A DNA stretch of 57,804 bases from JAHJFW01 sp038065635 (GTDB lineage: Bacteria; Patescibacteriota; Patescibacteriia; 2-12-FULL-60-25), in assembly GCA_038065635.1 (NCBI GenBank), contig JBBTQP010000083.1, positions 1-57,804 of the forward strand, given 5' to 3'. The notes under the pieces are model-generated. The model was not told the origin of the DNA, searched no databases, and saw only the letters and a list, made by a program, of their open reading frames with translations. How positions within the stretch are numbered: the stretch's first letter is position 1; each line of letters opens with the position of its first letter. Shown here piece after piece: positions 24,159-32,541 of this stretch. Both the position numbers and the translations under genes were made by a program.

Positions 24159-24194
24159 CCAAGACCCGGCTTCGGCTGGGTCTTTGGTTTTGGC
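24159..24194 (+). terminator. Intrinsic terminator of the S-layer-like gene
   Basis: CCAAGACCCGGC-TTCG-GCTGGGTCTTTGG forms an 11-bp-class stem with a stable TTCG loop, followed by TTTTGG. Confidence 0.85.
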
Positions 24195-24209
24195 GGAGAA
24201 TGTGTGCGA

Positions 24210-24268
24210 AGTATTTCAATTCGTGCGCTGCGGAACTCGCTGCGCTCGAGCAGTCCTCGCTCACGAAC
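24210..24268. repeat. Repeat R6, copy 1 (right end lost)
   Basis: AGTATTTCAATTCGTGCGCTGCGGAACTCGC-type sequence, matching copy 2 (24309-24380) over about 58 bp with few mismatches but lacking the right terminal repeat. Confidence 0.75.
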
Positions 24269-24308
24269 AGAATTTCCATACTCCCATTCCTTGTGGGCTT
24301 TTTGGGAT

Positions 24309-24380
24309 AGAGTATTTCAATTCGTTCGCTGCGGAACTCGCTTCGCTCGGGCAGTCCTCGCTTACGAATTGAAATACTCT
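24309..24380. repeat. Repeat R6, copy 2, MITE-like with 16-bp terminal inverted repeats
   Basis: AGAGTATTTCAATTCG (24309-24324) and its exact reverse complement CGAATTGAAATACTCT (24365-24380) bound a 72-bp element. No coding capacity. Confidence 0.8.
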
Positions 24381-24412
24381 GCACGCACTTCTCCTTAGGG
24401 GCTTTTTGTTAT

Positions 24413-24450
24413 GTCATTGCGAGGAGGCTTGCGCGACGTGGCAATCTAAT
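24413..24450. repeat. Palindromic repeat R2, half copy d
   Basis: GTCATTGCGAGGAGGCTTGC...GACGTGGCAATCTAAT, left arm only. Confidence 0.75.
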
Positions 24451-24468
24451 AAGAGAGACTCTCCCACT

Positions 24469-24489
24469 GACTTTATGGACTTTACGACT
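24469..24489. repeat. Repeat R7, copy a
   Basis: GACTTTATGGACTTTACGAC, one unit of the family also seen at 28007, 28409 and 30323; it lies 27 bp before the start of the gene at 24516. Confidence 0.7.
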
Positions 24490-24496
24490 CACTAGA

Positions 24497-24505
24497 TGCT
24501 ATCCT
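24497..24505 (+). promoter_or_regulatory. Extended -10 promoter element of the gene at 24516
   Basis: TG-C-TATCCT with TATCCT at 24500-24505, 10 nt before the ATG. A leaderless or near-leaderless transcript is predicted. Confidence 0.6.
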
Positions 24506-24515
24506 TTTTCCACCT

Positions 24516-26852
24516 ATGACAAGACCAAACGCGATTAAGTGGCTTAAAGCTATAAGCTATTTAGGTATTTATGGTGGATTACTGATGCCGTTGTTTTTTT
24601 GGCCGGTGGTGATCTTCCCGTTCGTATTTTCGAAGTTGATATTTTTTCAGGTACTTATCGGCTTGACGTTTCCGGCATATTTGGTTTTGGCTTGGGCGGA
24701 ACCACGGTTTAGACCAAAACCTACGATTTTGTATCTGGCAATTATTTCGTATTTTATTGCTTTGGCGGCATCCGTGATTTTTTCAGTCGATCCATCGCGA
24801 TCTTGGTGGGGGAATCAGGAACGGATGAATGGATTATTTACGCTTTTGCATTTTTTCGCGTGGCTCTCAATGACTGTCGGTGTAGTTAAAACGTGGCCAC
24901 AGTGGCGCAGGTTGATGAATTATGAAATTACGCTCTCTGCCTTCATGGCATCAGTAGCTTTATTGCAGAAACCATTCCCGAGTCTATTGTCGTTTCCGGC
25001 CGGAGAACGCGTTGGCGGTTTATTAGATAATCCTATCTACATGGCTGCCTACCAGATATTTAATTTGTTTTTTATAGCGCTACTTTTTCTAAAGCGCCCT
25101 TCTAAAAAGGCGATGGTTTATTACGGACTTGTAGCAGTGCTTGATATCGGGGCGTTTTTTGCAGCACAATCACGCGGAGCATTGGTTGGTTTAGGTATGG
25201 GCGTAATTGTTTTTGCTATCGCTTATGCGGTCATGACGCCGAGCAAGAAAGTGCGGAGACTTATGTTGGCCGGTCTTGCATTGTGTTTTGTTGGATACGG
25301 AGCCATTTATGCGTTTCGAGGGTCTGATTTAATCAAAAATTCTGAACTGGGTCGTCTTACAAATTTTAACGTGGCATCTCGTACTCGGTTTATCGCGTGG
25401 GAGATTGCGTGGAAAGGATTTTTGGAAAGACCTGTAACAGGATGGGGTTTTGATACCTATCATATTCTGTTTAATAAACATTACAATCCTGAGTCATTGC
25501 GTTTCGGATATTACGAAACATGGTTTGATCGATCTCATAATACGATCATGGATGTTTTGTCCATGACCGGAATTTTTGGATTCGTAACGTTCGCCGCAAT
25601 TTTTTCCGCGCTATTCGTATCGGTTTATCGCGCACATAAAAAGAAATGGATAGAAATTCCGTTTACTGCTGTTTTACTGGCGCTGCCTGTCGCGTATTTC
25701 GTACAAAATTTGTTCGTGTTCGACCATCCCGCGGCGTTTTCGATGAGTTATTTTCTATTCGCGTTGGTAATAGCTTGTTCTTCGCAGGAGTTTTTGTCTC
25801 CGGCGAACGAACCTCCAGTGGATCCGTCAAGAAAGCCGCGTGCGGTTTCTTGGGGTTTATTCGGGATAATGCAGATACTATTCATTCTCGTTGTTTGGCG
25901 GTTGTCGGTTCTTCCGTTTAAGTCGTCGATAATTTCGATTCAATCGAACAACGCGTTCGCTCAAGGGCAGTACGAGCAGGCGTATTTGCTTGCCAAAGAG
26001 GCGTACGATATTCCCACTCCGTATCTTGACGAACAGACGTTTCTTCAATCAAGAAATTATATTTCTTTAGCCGGACAGGATTTGGAAAAGATCCCTGTTT
26101 GGCGAGCTTGGCACGACCTTATTTTAACTATTACGGATAAACATCTCGCAGATCACCCGGATAACGTACATCCGCATTTTATATATGCGCGATTTTTGGA
26201 AGCAATGATGCCGCGCGTTCAGAGCGATGGCGCTCTCGCTGATCGCGAGTATCAGAGAGCCCTCGAATTGAGCCCTGAGAGACAGCAGGTGTATTTTAGC
26301 TATGGACGCTTTTTGATAAACACCGGGCGTCCGGATGTCGCGACTGATATTTTAAAAAAAGTTACGTCGTTCGACGACCAGATCGGAGAAGCGCACTGGA
26401 TGCTCGGAGTGCATCTTATGTACGACGTTAAGGATGTTGAACAGGGGGCTAAGGAAATTGTCGCATCGCAAAAGGTAGATGTGCGTTATGCATTGAGAGA
26501 GGCGCGTGAAGCGCTATTGTTGGCTCTTGCGTACGAGTCGGTTGGTGATAAGGATGGTTTGAAATCAGTGATAGACTCGTTATCCTCTCTTCCGCAGGGC
26601 GAACTTGAAGTTTATGTGCAAATCGCGCGCACCATGGAACGACAAGGACTTACGGCTGAGCGCGATAGGATCGTGAACGCGCTTTCTCGAATAGATAAAG
26701 ATTTTGCTTTAAGAATTCTTCCGTTGCAAAACGGCACTGCAAAGAGCATTCAGGAGGCGCTAGATCTTTCTTCGAAAGACGGCGGAGTAATAACTGCGCC
26801 AATTAAAACCGAAACGGTCGCTACAAGTAGCGGAGCAGGACCTAGAAGGTAG
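24516..26852 (+). CDS. O-antigen ligase family protein fused to TPR-like helical repeats
   Basis: A 778-residue protein. About 12 predicted membrane helices fill residues 10-460. Family segments are SRSWWGNQERMNG, AAQSRGALVGLGMG, RPVTGWGFDTYHILFN and FDRSHNTIMDVLSMTGIFG, the last containing the conserved external-loop His. The C-terminal ~300 residues are soluble helices with TPR-like spacing (NNAFAQGQYEQAYLLAKEAY, YQRALELSPERQQVYFSYGRFLINTGRPDVATDIL). This ligase-plus-TPR architecture occurs in PglL/Wzy-type enzymes that transfer or polymerise lipid-linked glycans, including onto proteins; an S-layer glycosylation role would fit the adjacent S-layer gene but is unproven. The gene overlaps the convergent GT4 gene by 11 bp. 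Confidence 0.85.
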   Translation: MTRPNAIKWLKAISYLGIYGGLLMPLFFWPVVIFPFVFSKLIFFQVLIGLTFPAYLVLAWAEPRFRPKPTILYLAIISYFIALAASVIFSVDPSRSWWGNQERMNGLFTLLHFFAWLSMTVGVVKTWPQWRRLMNYEITLSAFMASVALLQKPFPSLLSFPAGERVGGLLDNPIYMAAYQIFNLFFIALLFLKRPSKKAMVYYGLVAVLDIGAFFAAQSRGALVGLGMGVIVFAIAYAVMTPSKKVRRLMLAGLALCFVGYGAIYAFRGSDLIKNSELGRLTNFNVASRTRFIAWEIAWKGFLERPVTGWGFDTYHILFNKHYNPESLRFGYYETWFDRSHNTIMDVLSMTGIFGFVTFAAIFSALFVSVYRAHKKKWIEIPFTAVLLALPVAYFVQNLFVFDHPAAFSMSYFLFALVIACSSQEFLSPANEPPVDPSRKPRAVSWGLFGIMQILFILVVWRLSVLPFKSSIISIQSNNAFAQGQYEQAYLLAKEAYDIPTPYLDEQTFLQSRNYISLAGQDLEKIPVWRAWHDLILTITDKHLADHPDNVHPHFIYARFLEAMMPRVQSDGALADREYQRALELSPERQQVYFSYGRFLINTGRPDVATDILKKVTSFDDQIGEAHWMLGVHLMYDVKDVEQGAKEIVASQKVDVRYALREAREALLLALAYESVGDKDGLKSVIDSLSSLPQGELEVYVQIARTMERQGLTAERDRIVNALSRIDKDFALRILPLQNGTAKSIQEALDLSSKDGGVITAPIKTETVATSSGAGPRR

Positions 26853-27984
26853 TAGAGAGAAGTTCCATTGTTTTATCGAGGGCAGCTTTCCAGAGGAAGC
26901 GCGTCTCCATCGTTTTTCTCGCGTTGCTTCCGAGCGAGTTGCTGCGATTCGTATCTGATAATAAATTTATTATCGCTTTTTTTAGCGCCGCAGCATCGTT
27001 TAATGGAACGATAATTCCGGCATCCGGTTCGAGCATCCATCTGCACGCACCAACGTCCGTGGCTATGCATGGAAGTCGCGCGGCCATGGCTTCAAGAAGT
27101 GCCCACGGCATACCTTCTTTTGATGACGGAAGTACGAAAATATCAAATGCCGGAAGAAGCGAGACGGCGTTTGCGCGGCGTCCGGCTAAAATTACTCGAT
27201 CATTAACGGAGCAGTTCGCGACAACTTTTTCCACTTTGTCGCGGTCCGGTCCATCGCCGATGATCACGAGCCTCATGTTTTCGTGTTCATGCAAAAGCGG
27301 TGCCATTGATTCGATGTACCATGGGATGTTTTTTGCCGGATAAAAGTTAGTCACAGATCCGATTACAAAATCTTTTTCGTCTACGCCGAGTTCTTTGCGT
27401 GCCGCATCTCTTTGCATAAGCGTGCAGTCGAACGATGAGACGTCTATGCCATTCGGAATTGTCAGCAAGCGACCTCGTGGTTGAATGCCGAGATCTTTCG
27501 CGATCTTTTCATCTCCTGGATGAACCGTCACGATTATGTCTTTGTATTTTGCGGACCACCGTTCGCTCCAGAGATAAATGGCGCGTTTTAATTTTCCGAT
27601 GTTTTCAAGAAACGACCAGCCTCCTATGCGATAAATTACGCGAGGTACGCGTTCGAGATGCGCCGCGAATGAGCCGATGACACCCATTTTTGAGCTGTTT
27701 AGATGTATCGTCGTAGGTCTTATCTCTCTTATTAATAGTCTTATTTCGTGAAGCGCGGCAAGGTCGTGGAACGGTGAGATCTCGCGTTTCATTGCTTTAA
27801 GTTGACGGTAAGGAATGCCTTCTATTTGACAACGCCCCTCAAGTTCACCTATGTCTCCGGCGGCAACAAGAACGCGCATACCTCTATTACGGCACTCGCG
27901 CGCTGTTTGGAAAACGAAATTTTGCGCCCCACCCCAATCAGCCGTAGTGATGAGAAAAAGGATGCAAGGCTTGGCTAATGGCAT
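26842..27984 (-). CDS. Glycosyltransferase family 4
   Basis: A 380-residue GT-B enzyme. N-terminal ILFLITTADWGGAQNFV and IHLNSSKMGVIGSFAA define the acceptor domain, with IPNGIDVSSF in the linker. The second half has GSVTNFYPAKNIPWYIESM, VIIGDGPDRDKVEKV, and the donor-site E-x7-E around SSKEGMPWALLEAMAA. It resembles the galactosyl/fucosyl GT4 enzymes of exopolysaccharide clusters. A possible -10 (TATCTT, 28000-27995 on the minus strand) lies 10 nt upstream, and repeat R7 begins 23 bp from the start. It is divergent from the four-helix-bundle gene. Confidence 0.9.
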   Translation of the reverse strand: MPLAKPCILFLITTADWGGAQNFVFQTARECRNRGMRVLVAAGDIGELEGRCQIEGIPYRQLKAMKREISPFHDLAALHEIRLLIREIRPTTIHLNSSKMGVIGSFAAHLERVPRVIYRIGGWSFLENIGKLKRAIYLWSERWSAKYKDIIVTVHPGDEKIAKDLGIQPRGRLLTIPNGIDVSSFDCTLMQRDAARKELGVDEKDFVIGSVTNFYPAKNIPWYIESMAPLLHEHENMRLVIIGDGPDRDKVEKVVANCSVNDRVILAGRRANAVSLLPAFDIFVLPSSKEGMPWALLEAMAARLPCIATDVGACRWMLEPDAGIIVPLNDAAALKKAIINLLSDTNRSNSLGSNARKTMETRFLWKAALDKTMELLSTTF

Positions 27985-28006
27985 AATTACGGTTAAGATA
28001 GAGATT

Positions 28007-28048
28007 AGTCCATAAAGTCTGTAAAGTCCATAAAGCCTGTAAAGTCAG
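28007..28048. repeat. Repeat R7, copy b (left flank of the four-helix-bundle gene)
   Basis: AGTCCATAAAGTCTGTAAAG and a second, similar unit in tandem. It is the reverse complement of the sequence at 28409-28440. Confidence 0.75.
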
Positions 28049-28057
28049 GACGTTATT

Positions 28058-28405
28058 ATGAATATCGAAAGGTTTGAAGATATCATAGCTTGGCAGAAGG
28101 CGAGGCAACTCACGTTGTTTGTTTATCAAGATTTTCAATCAGTAAAAGATTATGGTTTTAGAGACCAAATCCAGAGAGCATCAGTTTCAGTGATGAATAA
28201 TATCGCGGAGGGGTTCGAACGAAAGGGAGACAAGGAATTTTCAAAATTTCTTTACATAGCCAAGGGCTCGTGTTGTGAAGCTCGTTCAATGCTGTACATA
28301 GCAAAAGATTTGAAATATCTGTCGGAAGATCAATTCAAAAAATTATTTATTTTATCCGAAGAGATAGCAAGAATTTTATCAGGTTTTATCTCCAGCATCA
28401 ATTGA
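28058..28405 (+). CDS. Four-helix-bundle protein (23S rRNA intervening-sequence / bAvd-like family)
   Basis: A 115-residue protein with the family pattern FEDIIAWQKARQLTLFVY, FRDQIQRASVSVMNNIAEGFERKG, FLYIAKGSCCEARSMLYIAKDL and a final amphipathic helix (TIGR02436 / PF05635). Members are coded in 23S rRNA intervening sequences and relate to the accessory proteins of diversity-generating retroelements; their biochemical role is poorly defined, with nucleic-acid binding likely. Here no rRNA or reverse transcriptase is nearby. The gene is a lone 0.35-kb insert between oppositely oriented R7 repeats (28007-28048 and 28409-28440), which makes it look like a small mobile cassette inside the polysaccharide locus. 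Confidence 0.9.
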   Translation: MNIERFEDIIAWQKARQLTLFVYQDFQSVKDYGFRDQIQRASVSVMNNIAEGFERKGDKEFSKFLYIAKGSCCEARSMLYIAKDLKYLSEDQFKKLFILSEEIARILSGFISSIN

Positions 28406-28408
28406 TTT

Positions 28409-28440
28409 TACAGACTTTATGGACATTATGACTTTAGACT
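28409..28440. repeat. Repeat R7, copy c (right flank of the four-helix-bundle gene)
   Basis: TACAGACTTTATGGACATTA... inverted relative to copy b. Its right end supplies TAGACT (28435-28440), a likely -10 box 6 nt before the ATG of the following amidotransferase gene. Confidence 0.7.
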
Positions 28441-28446
28441 TTTAAT

Positions 28447-30324
28447 ATGTGCGGTATTGCAGGGATAATTACGAAAAATGGCGCAGTTCCAGACGAAGTG
28501 CAGCTTCGTAGTATGTCCGCGTCCGTAGCTCATCGTGGGCCGGACGGGGAGGGGATTTGGTTACAGCCGGGCGTTGGGTTTGCTCATAGGAGATTATCGA
28601 TCATTGATTTATCGCCGCGCGGCAGACAGCCCATGCACGATTCACGGGTGGAGATCACAATTGTATTCAATGGCGAGATTTATAATTATCGCGAATTAAA
28701 AAAGGAACTTGATGCTGATTGGAAATCCGACAGCGACACCGAAGTTATCCTCGAAGGATATCGAAAGTGGGGAGATGACGTCGTGAATCGTTTGCGCGGG
28801 ATGTTCGCTATCGCGATTTGGGACGCGCCGCGGAAGCGTCTTTTGCTCGCAAGAGATCGAATCGGAAAGAAGCCATTATTTTTTACACGAGCATCTTCAG
28901 GGGATTTTTTGTTCGCATCCGAAATCAAGGCGTTTCGCGGAATAACGGATCTAAAACCGGATTGGGACGCGATTCGATTATTTCTCGGATTGCAATACGT
29001 TCCTTCTCCGAAGACGGGATTTGAAAATGTTTTTCAACTCGAGCCTGGGACGATTGGAGTTTTGGAGTCTGGGGAATGGAAGATGCGTAAATATCATGAA
29101 TGGTGTGAAACGCGCAACACGAAATACGTAACATATTCGGTAAAAGAGATCGACGACCAAATTCGAACCAAGTTGGATGAAGCTGTGAAGATTCGTCAGA
29201 CGGCATCCGATGTTCCGGTCGGCGCTTTTCTTTCAAGCGGAATCGATTCGGCGGCAGTCGTTGCTTTCGCCTCAAAATATTCCGAGAAACCTTTGCAGAC
29301 TTTTACAATGGGATTTCCAAGTGCGGAAATGGATGAACGCGCGGCGGCGCGAAAATTGTCGGAACACTTTCGCACGGATCACATGGATTTTGAGGCGCGA
29401 CCGGAACATTTGCTTGAATTGATAGAAAAACTCGTTGATCATTACGATGCGCCATACGCGGATTCGTCAGCGCTCCCGTTATGGTTGTTGGCTCGTGAAA
29501 CCGCGAAACAGATCAAGGTTGTACTTACCGGTGATGGCGGTGATGAAACATTCGGAGGATATCGAAGATACGTGGCGTTTCAGCGCGCATTGCAAATACC
29601 AAGCATCACAGCCCCGCTTTTTGAGTTGACTTGCCAAGTAACAAAAGATTCAAGATTTTGTAGAATGGCGGAAACAGTGAAGACGCATTCCTACGGAGAG
29701 CTTTTTTGCGGATCTTATTTCAATACGAAGAGTCTCAAAGAGATTTGTAAGGAAGAATTTTTGAGGCGGACGGAGGAGGCGGATGCTGTCCGTTTCGTAG
29801 GGGCGGGGTTCTCCCGCCCTGGCGCGGAAACCGCGCCAAAATACGATGGGGAGGGCGGGAGAACCCCGCCCCTACAGTCCGCGATGCTTTTCGATCTTAC
29901 ATCCTATCTTCCGGATGATCTGAACGTGAAAATGGATCGCGCGACCATGGCGTTTGGGTTAGAGGCCAGATCTCCTTTTCTTGATCAGGAGCTCGTGGAA
30001 TTCTCGCTTTCGTTACCATTGAATCAAAAGGTGAATCATGGTATGACAAAGATTGCGTTAAAGAGAGCGTTAAAAGATATAGTCCCAGCATGGGTTCTGA
30101 ATCGTCCCAAGATGGGATTTCAAGTTCCTTTGGCCGAATGGTTCCGCGGGCCGCTTGAAAAAATGCTGTGTGAACGATGTTTACATCAAAATAGCCCTCT
30201 TAATAAGATCATGAAACGAGAAGCGATCGAACGACTGATTGATGAAAATAAAAACGGAGCAGACCACGGCAACCGATTGTGGATGTTGCTGACGCTGGCG
30301 ATATGGTTGGAGAAATATGAATAA
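28447..30324 (+). CDS. Asparagine synthase (glutamine-hydrolysing) family amidotransferase with in-frame repeat
   Basis: A 625-residue class-II glutamine amidotransferase. The N-terminal nucleophile Cys2 follows Met1 (MCGIAGII); RGPDGEG (about 32-38) and FNGEIYNYRELK complete the glutaminase. The synthetase half has the pyrophosphatase loop SSGIDS (263-268) and GDGGDETFGGYRRY. In polysaccharide clusters such enzymes may amidate uronic acids or other carboxyls instead of making asparagine. Residues about 451-477 are coded entirely by repeat R4 (29797-29875) without stop or frame change, just before the conserved DLTSYLPDDLNVKMDR helix. The start is probably leaderless. Confidence 0.92.
   Translation: MCGIAGIITKNGAVPDEVQLRSMSASVAHRGPDGEGIWLQPGVGFAHRRLSIIDLSPRGRQPMHDSRVEITIVFNGEIYNYRELKKELDADWKSDSDTEVILEGYRKWGDDVVNRLRGMFAIAIWDAPRKRLLLARDRIGKKPLFFTRASSGDFLFASEIKAFRGITDLKPDWDAIRLFLGLQYVPSPKTGFENVFQLEPGTIGVLESGEWKMRKYHEWCETRNTKYVTYSVKEIDDQIRTKLDEAVKIRQTASDVPVGAFLSSGIDSAAVVAFASKYSEKPLQTFTMGFPSAEMDERAAARKLSEHFRTDHMDFEARPEHLLELIEKLVDHYDAPYADSSALPLWLLARETAKQIKVVLTGDGGDETFGGYRRYVAFQRALQIPSITAPLFELTCQVTKDSRFCRMAETVKTHSYGELFCGSYFNTKSLKEICKEEFLRRTEEADAVRFVGAGFSRPGAETAPKYDGEGGRTPPLQSAMLFDLTSYLPDDLNVKMDRATMAFGLEARSPFLDQELVEFSLSLPLNQKVNHGMTKIALKRALKDIVPAWVLNRPKMGFQVPLAEWFRGPLEKMLCERCLHQNSPLNKIMKREAIERLIDENKNGADHGNRLWMLLTLAIWLEKYE
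29797..29875. repeat. Palindromic repeat R4, copy a, in frame inside the amidotransferase gene
   Basis: A 79-bp element with perfect 24-bp terminal inverted repeats (GTAGGGGCGGGG...CCCCGCCCCTAC) and an inner GGCGCGG/CCGCGCC hairpin. It is open in the host frame. Confidence 0.92.
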
Positions 30325-30415
30325 AGTCTATAAAGTCCATCAAGTCCATAAAGTCGAAAGTCTTGGAGTTATTTCCTTGACTTTACGGACTTTATAAACT
30401 TTACGACTTTCGACT
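30323..30415. repeat. Repeat R7, copy d (double, inverted)
   Basis: A left arm with AAAGTCTATAAAGTCC-type units and a right arm with GACTTTACGGACTTTATAAA-type units are inverted copies, giving a potential long hairpin that spans the whole gap between two genes. Confidence 0.75.
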
Positions 30416-30419
30416 ATTT

Positions 30420-31283
30420 ATGCCCCACATTCTTGTCACCGGCGGCGCCGGGTTTATCGGCTCGCATCTTTGCGAAGAGCTTGTGAAAGATCCTCAAAAC
30501 GAGGTTTTTTCGCTTGATAATTATTCGACGGGATCGGAGAAGAATCATATCGAAGGTGTAGCGTATATCGTGGGAGACACCAGAGATATCGAAAGAAAGA
30601 TCCCGTTCGTTCCGGATTTCGTTTTCCATCTCGGAGAGTACTCTCGTACATCGGAAAGTTTTAAGGAACCAGAAAAGACGTGGTCGCATAATATTGAGGG
30701 GACGTTTCGCGTGTTGGAGTTTTGTCGCAAAAACAACGTAAAGAAAATTTTATACGCGGGTTCGAGCACGAAGCTTGCGGACGGAGGCGATGGCAGAAAT
30801 CAATCGCCGTACGCGTGGTCAAAAGCGATAAATACGGAACTTATACAGCGATATAACGAGTGGTACGGACTACCTTTCGTAACCGTATATTTTTATAACG
30901 TGTACGGCGGTCGTGAAATTCAAGACGGACCATACGCGACGTTGATCGGAATTTTCAAGCGGCTCACGCGCGAGAAAAAACCTTTGACTATCGTTACACC
31001 GGGAACGCAGCATAGAAGTTTTACTCACGTTGACGATATCGTCCGAGGAATTATTTTGGCTGCGGAAAAAGGAAAGGGTGACGGATACTGCCTTGGACCG
31101 AAAACAATGCATACGATTAGAGAAGTCGCGGAAATGTTCGGCGGCGAAATTCAGATGTTGCCTGAAAAGCCGGGGGACAGAAAGACTGTCGCAATAGATC
31201 TTACAAAGACGGAGGAGGAACTTGGATGGAAGGCGGCGATTCGTTTGGAAGATCACGTGAGAGATTTTTTGAAGAGTATATGA
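30420..31283 (+). CDS. NAD-dependent sugar epimerase/dehydratase (extended SDR)
   Basis: A 287-residue protein. TGGAGFIGSHL (7-17) is the NAD-binding glycine motif, SSTK (116-119) and YAWSK (128-132) give the Ser and Tyr-x3-Lys catalytic set, and FYNVYG followed by HRSFTHVDD are typical of UDP-glucose/galactose 4-epimerases and GDP/dTDP-hexose dehydratases. The substrate is a nucleotide sugar but cannot be specified. Repeat R7 occupies the upstream gap. It likely supplies a precursor sugar to the neighbouring transferases. Confidence 0.9.
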   Translation: MPHILVTGGAGFIGSHLCEELVKDPQNEVFSLDNYSTGSEKNHIEGVAYIVGDTRDIERKIPFVPDFVFHLGEYSRTSESFKEPEKTWSHNIEGTFRVLEFCRKNNVKKILYAGSSTKLADGGDGRNQSPYAWSKAINTELIQRYNEWYGLPFVTVYFYNVYGGREIQDGPYATLIGIFKRLTREKKPLTIVTPGTQHRSFTHVDDIVRGIILAAEKGKGDGYCLGPKTMHTIREVAEMFGGEIQMLPEKPGDRKTVAIDLTKTEEELGWKAAIRLEDHVRDFLKSI

Positions 31284-31293
31284 TAGCTTGTTT

Positions 31294-31371
31294 GTCATTG
31301 CGAGCCCCAGCAGGGGCGTGGCAATCTAATCAGACTAGATTGCCACGTCGCACAATCCTCCTCGCAATGAC
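31294..31371. repeat. Palindromic repeat R2, copy e
   Basis: GTCATTGCGAGCCCCAGCAG...GGCAATCTAAT, short spacer, AGATTGCCACGTCG...CTCGCAATGAC; a compact copy with a very short loop. Confidence 0.85.
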
Positions 31372-31392
31372 ACTCTCGAATAAGAAAGTACT

Positions 31393-32541
31393 ATGAAGAA
31401 TCACGTTATCGTTTTTTCCACCACATACTTCCCACTGGTAGGCGGGGCTGAAATTGCGATGAAAGAAATCACGGATCGTTTACCGCATTTCGAGTTTCAT
31501 TTGTATTGTGCACGAATAAAATCAGGCCTCCCGAGCACGGAAAAAATTGGAAACGTCACAGTCCACCGCGTTGGTTTCGGTTATCCGATAGATAAGTATT
31601 TGCTCCCTCTATTTGGACCTGTAAAAGCGCTACTCACTACTCACTACTCGCTACCAACTATTACATGGTCCCTCATGGCGAGTTACGGAGGATTTGCCGC
31701 GCTTGTTTATTCTTGGTTTCGGCCGAAATCCAAACTGCTTTTAACACTGCAAGAAGGAGACCCTCTTGAGCATTACGCAAAGCGCGCGGGTCCATTTATT
31801 TTTTTGCATAAAAAGATTTTTCGTCGTGCGAATGCCGTGCAGGCGATAAGTCACTTTTTAGGAGCATGGGCGAAGCAGATGGGATTTCGTGGAACTCTAG
31901 TGATAATTCCTAACGGCGTCGATGGTCATCGCTTTACAAATGTACAAGCGCCAAAACGGTCAATGCGATGCGTACGGCTTCGTCTTGAGATGGGATTTAT
32001 CGATTCGGATGTCGTTCTAGTTACAACGTCTCGTCTTTCTTTGAAAAACGGCGTTGACGATCTCATTCGTTCGTTGTCTTTTCTTCCTTATAATTATAAA
32101 GCACTTATCATCGGACAAGGGGAAGATAGAGAAAAGCTCGTCAATCTTACCGAACAAAATAATCTTAAAGATCGAGTTGTATTTTTAGGATCAAGAACAC
32201 ATGATGAACTGCCTGAACTGTTGCATGTATCTGACGTTTTTGTCCGTCCTTCTTTGTCAGAAGGATTGGGAAATTCATTTTTGGAAGCAATGGCGGCAGA
32301 AATTCCTATAGTTGGGACACCCGTTGGAGGTATTCCGGATTTTTTGGTCGATGGAGAAACAGGCGTGTTTTGTCAGGTACGTGATCCTGAATCGATAGCT
32401 AGAGCCGTGCTACGTCTTCAAGAGAATCCTTTTTTGAGAAGCCATGTCATTGTTCAAGCGCGAAATACGGTATTGGATCGCTATGGGTGGGACGGTATTG
32501 CAAATGAAATAGGAGATCTGATAACCTCGCTTTCAGTATGA
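31393..32541 (+). CDS. Glycosyltransferase family 4
   Basis: A 382-residue GT-B enzyme. VFSTTYFPLVGGAEIAMKEI marks the N-terminal acceptor domain; QAISHFLGAWAKQMG and IIPNGVDGHRF the linker; VTTSRLSLKNGVDDLIRSL, IIGQGEDREKL and the E-x7-E region SLSEGLGNSFLEAMAA the donor domain. The short run LLTTHYSLPT in the middle of the first domain may come from a local tandem duplication. It is the first gene of a chain of ATGA-coupled genes that runs to 42856, so these genes are probably one operon. Confidence 0.9.
   Translation: MKNHVIVFSTTYFPLVGGAEIAMKEITDRLPHFEFHLYCARIKSGLPSTEKIGNVTVHRVGFGYPIDKYLLPLFGPVKALLTTHYSLPTITWSLMASYGGFAALVYSWFRPKSKLLLTLQEGDPLEHYAKRAGPFIFLHKKIFRRANAVQAISHFLGAWAKQMGFRGTLVIIPNGVDGHRFTNVQAPKRSMRCVRLRLEMGFIDSDVVLVTTSRLSLKNGVDDLIRSLSFLPYNYKALIIGQGEDREKLVNLTEQNNLKDRVVFLGSRTHDELPELLHVSDVFVRPSLSEGLGNSFLEAMAAEIPIVGTPVGGIPDFLVDGETGVFCQVRDPESIARAVLRLQENPFLRSHVIVQARNTVLDRYGWDGIANEIGDLITSLSV

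Noticed and set aside
28058..28405. Diversity-generating retroelement accessory gene
   Set aside because: The protein is related to bAvd, but no reverse transcriptase, template repeat or variable repeat is present in the surroundings.
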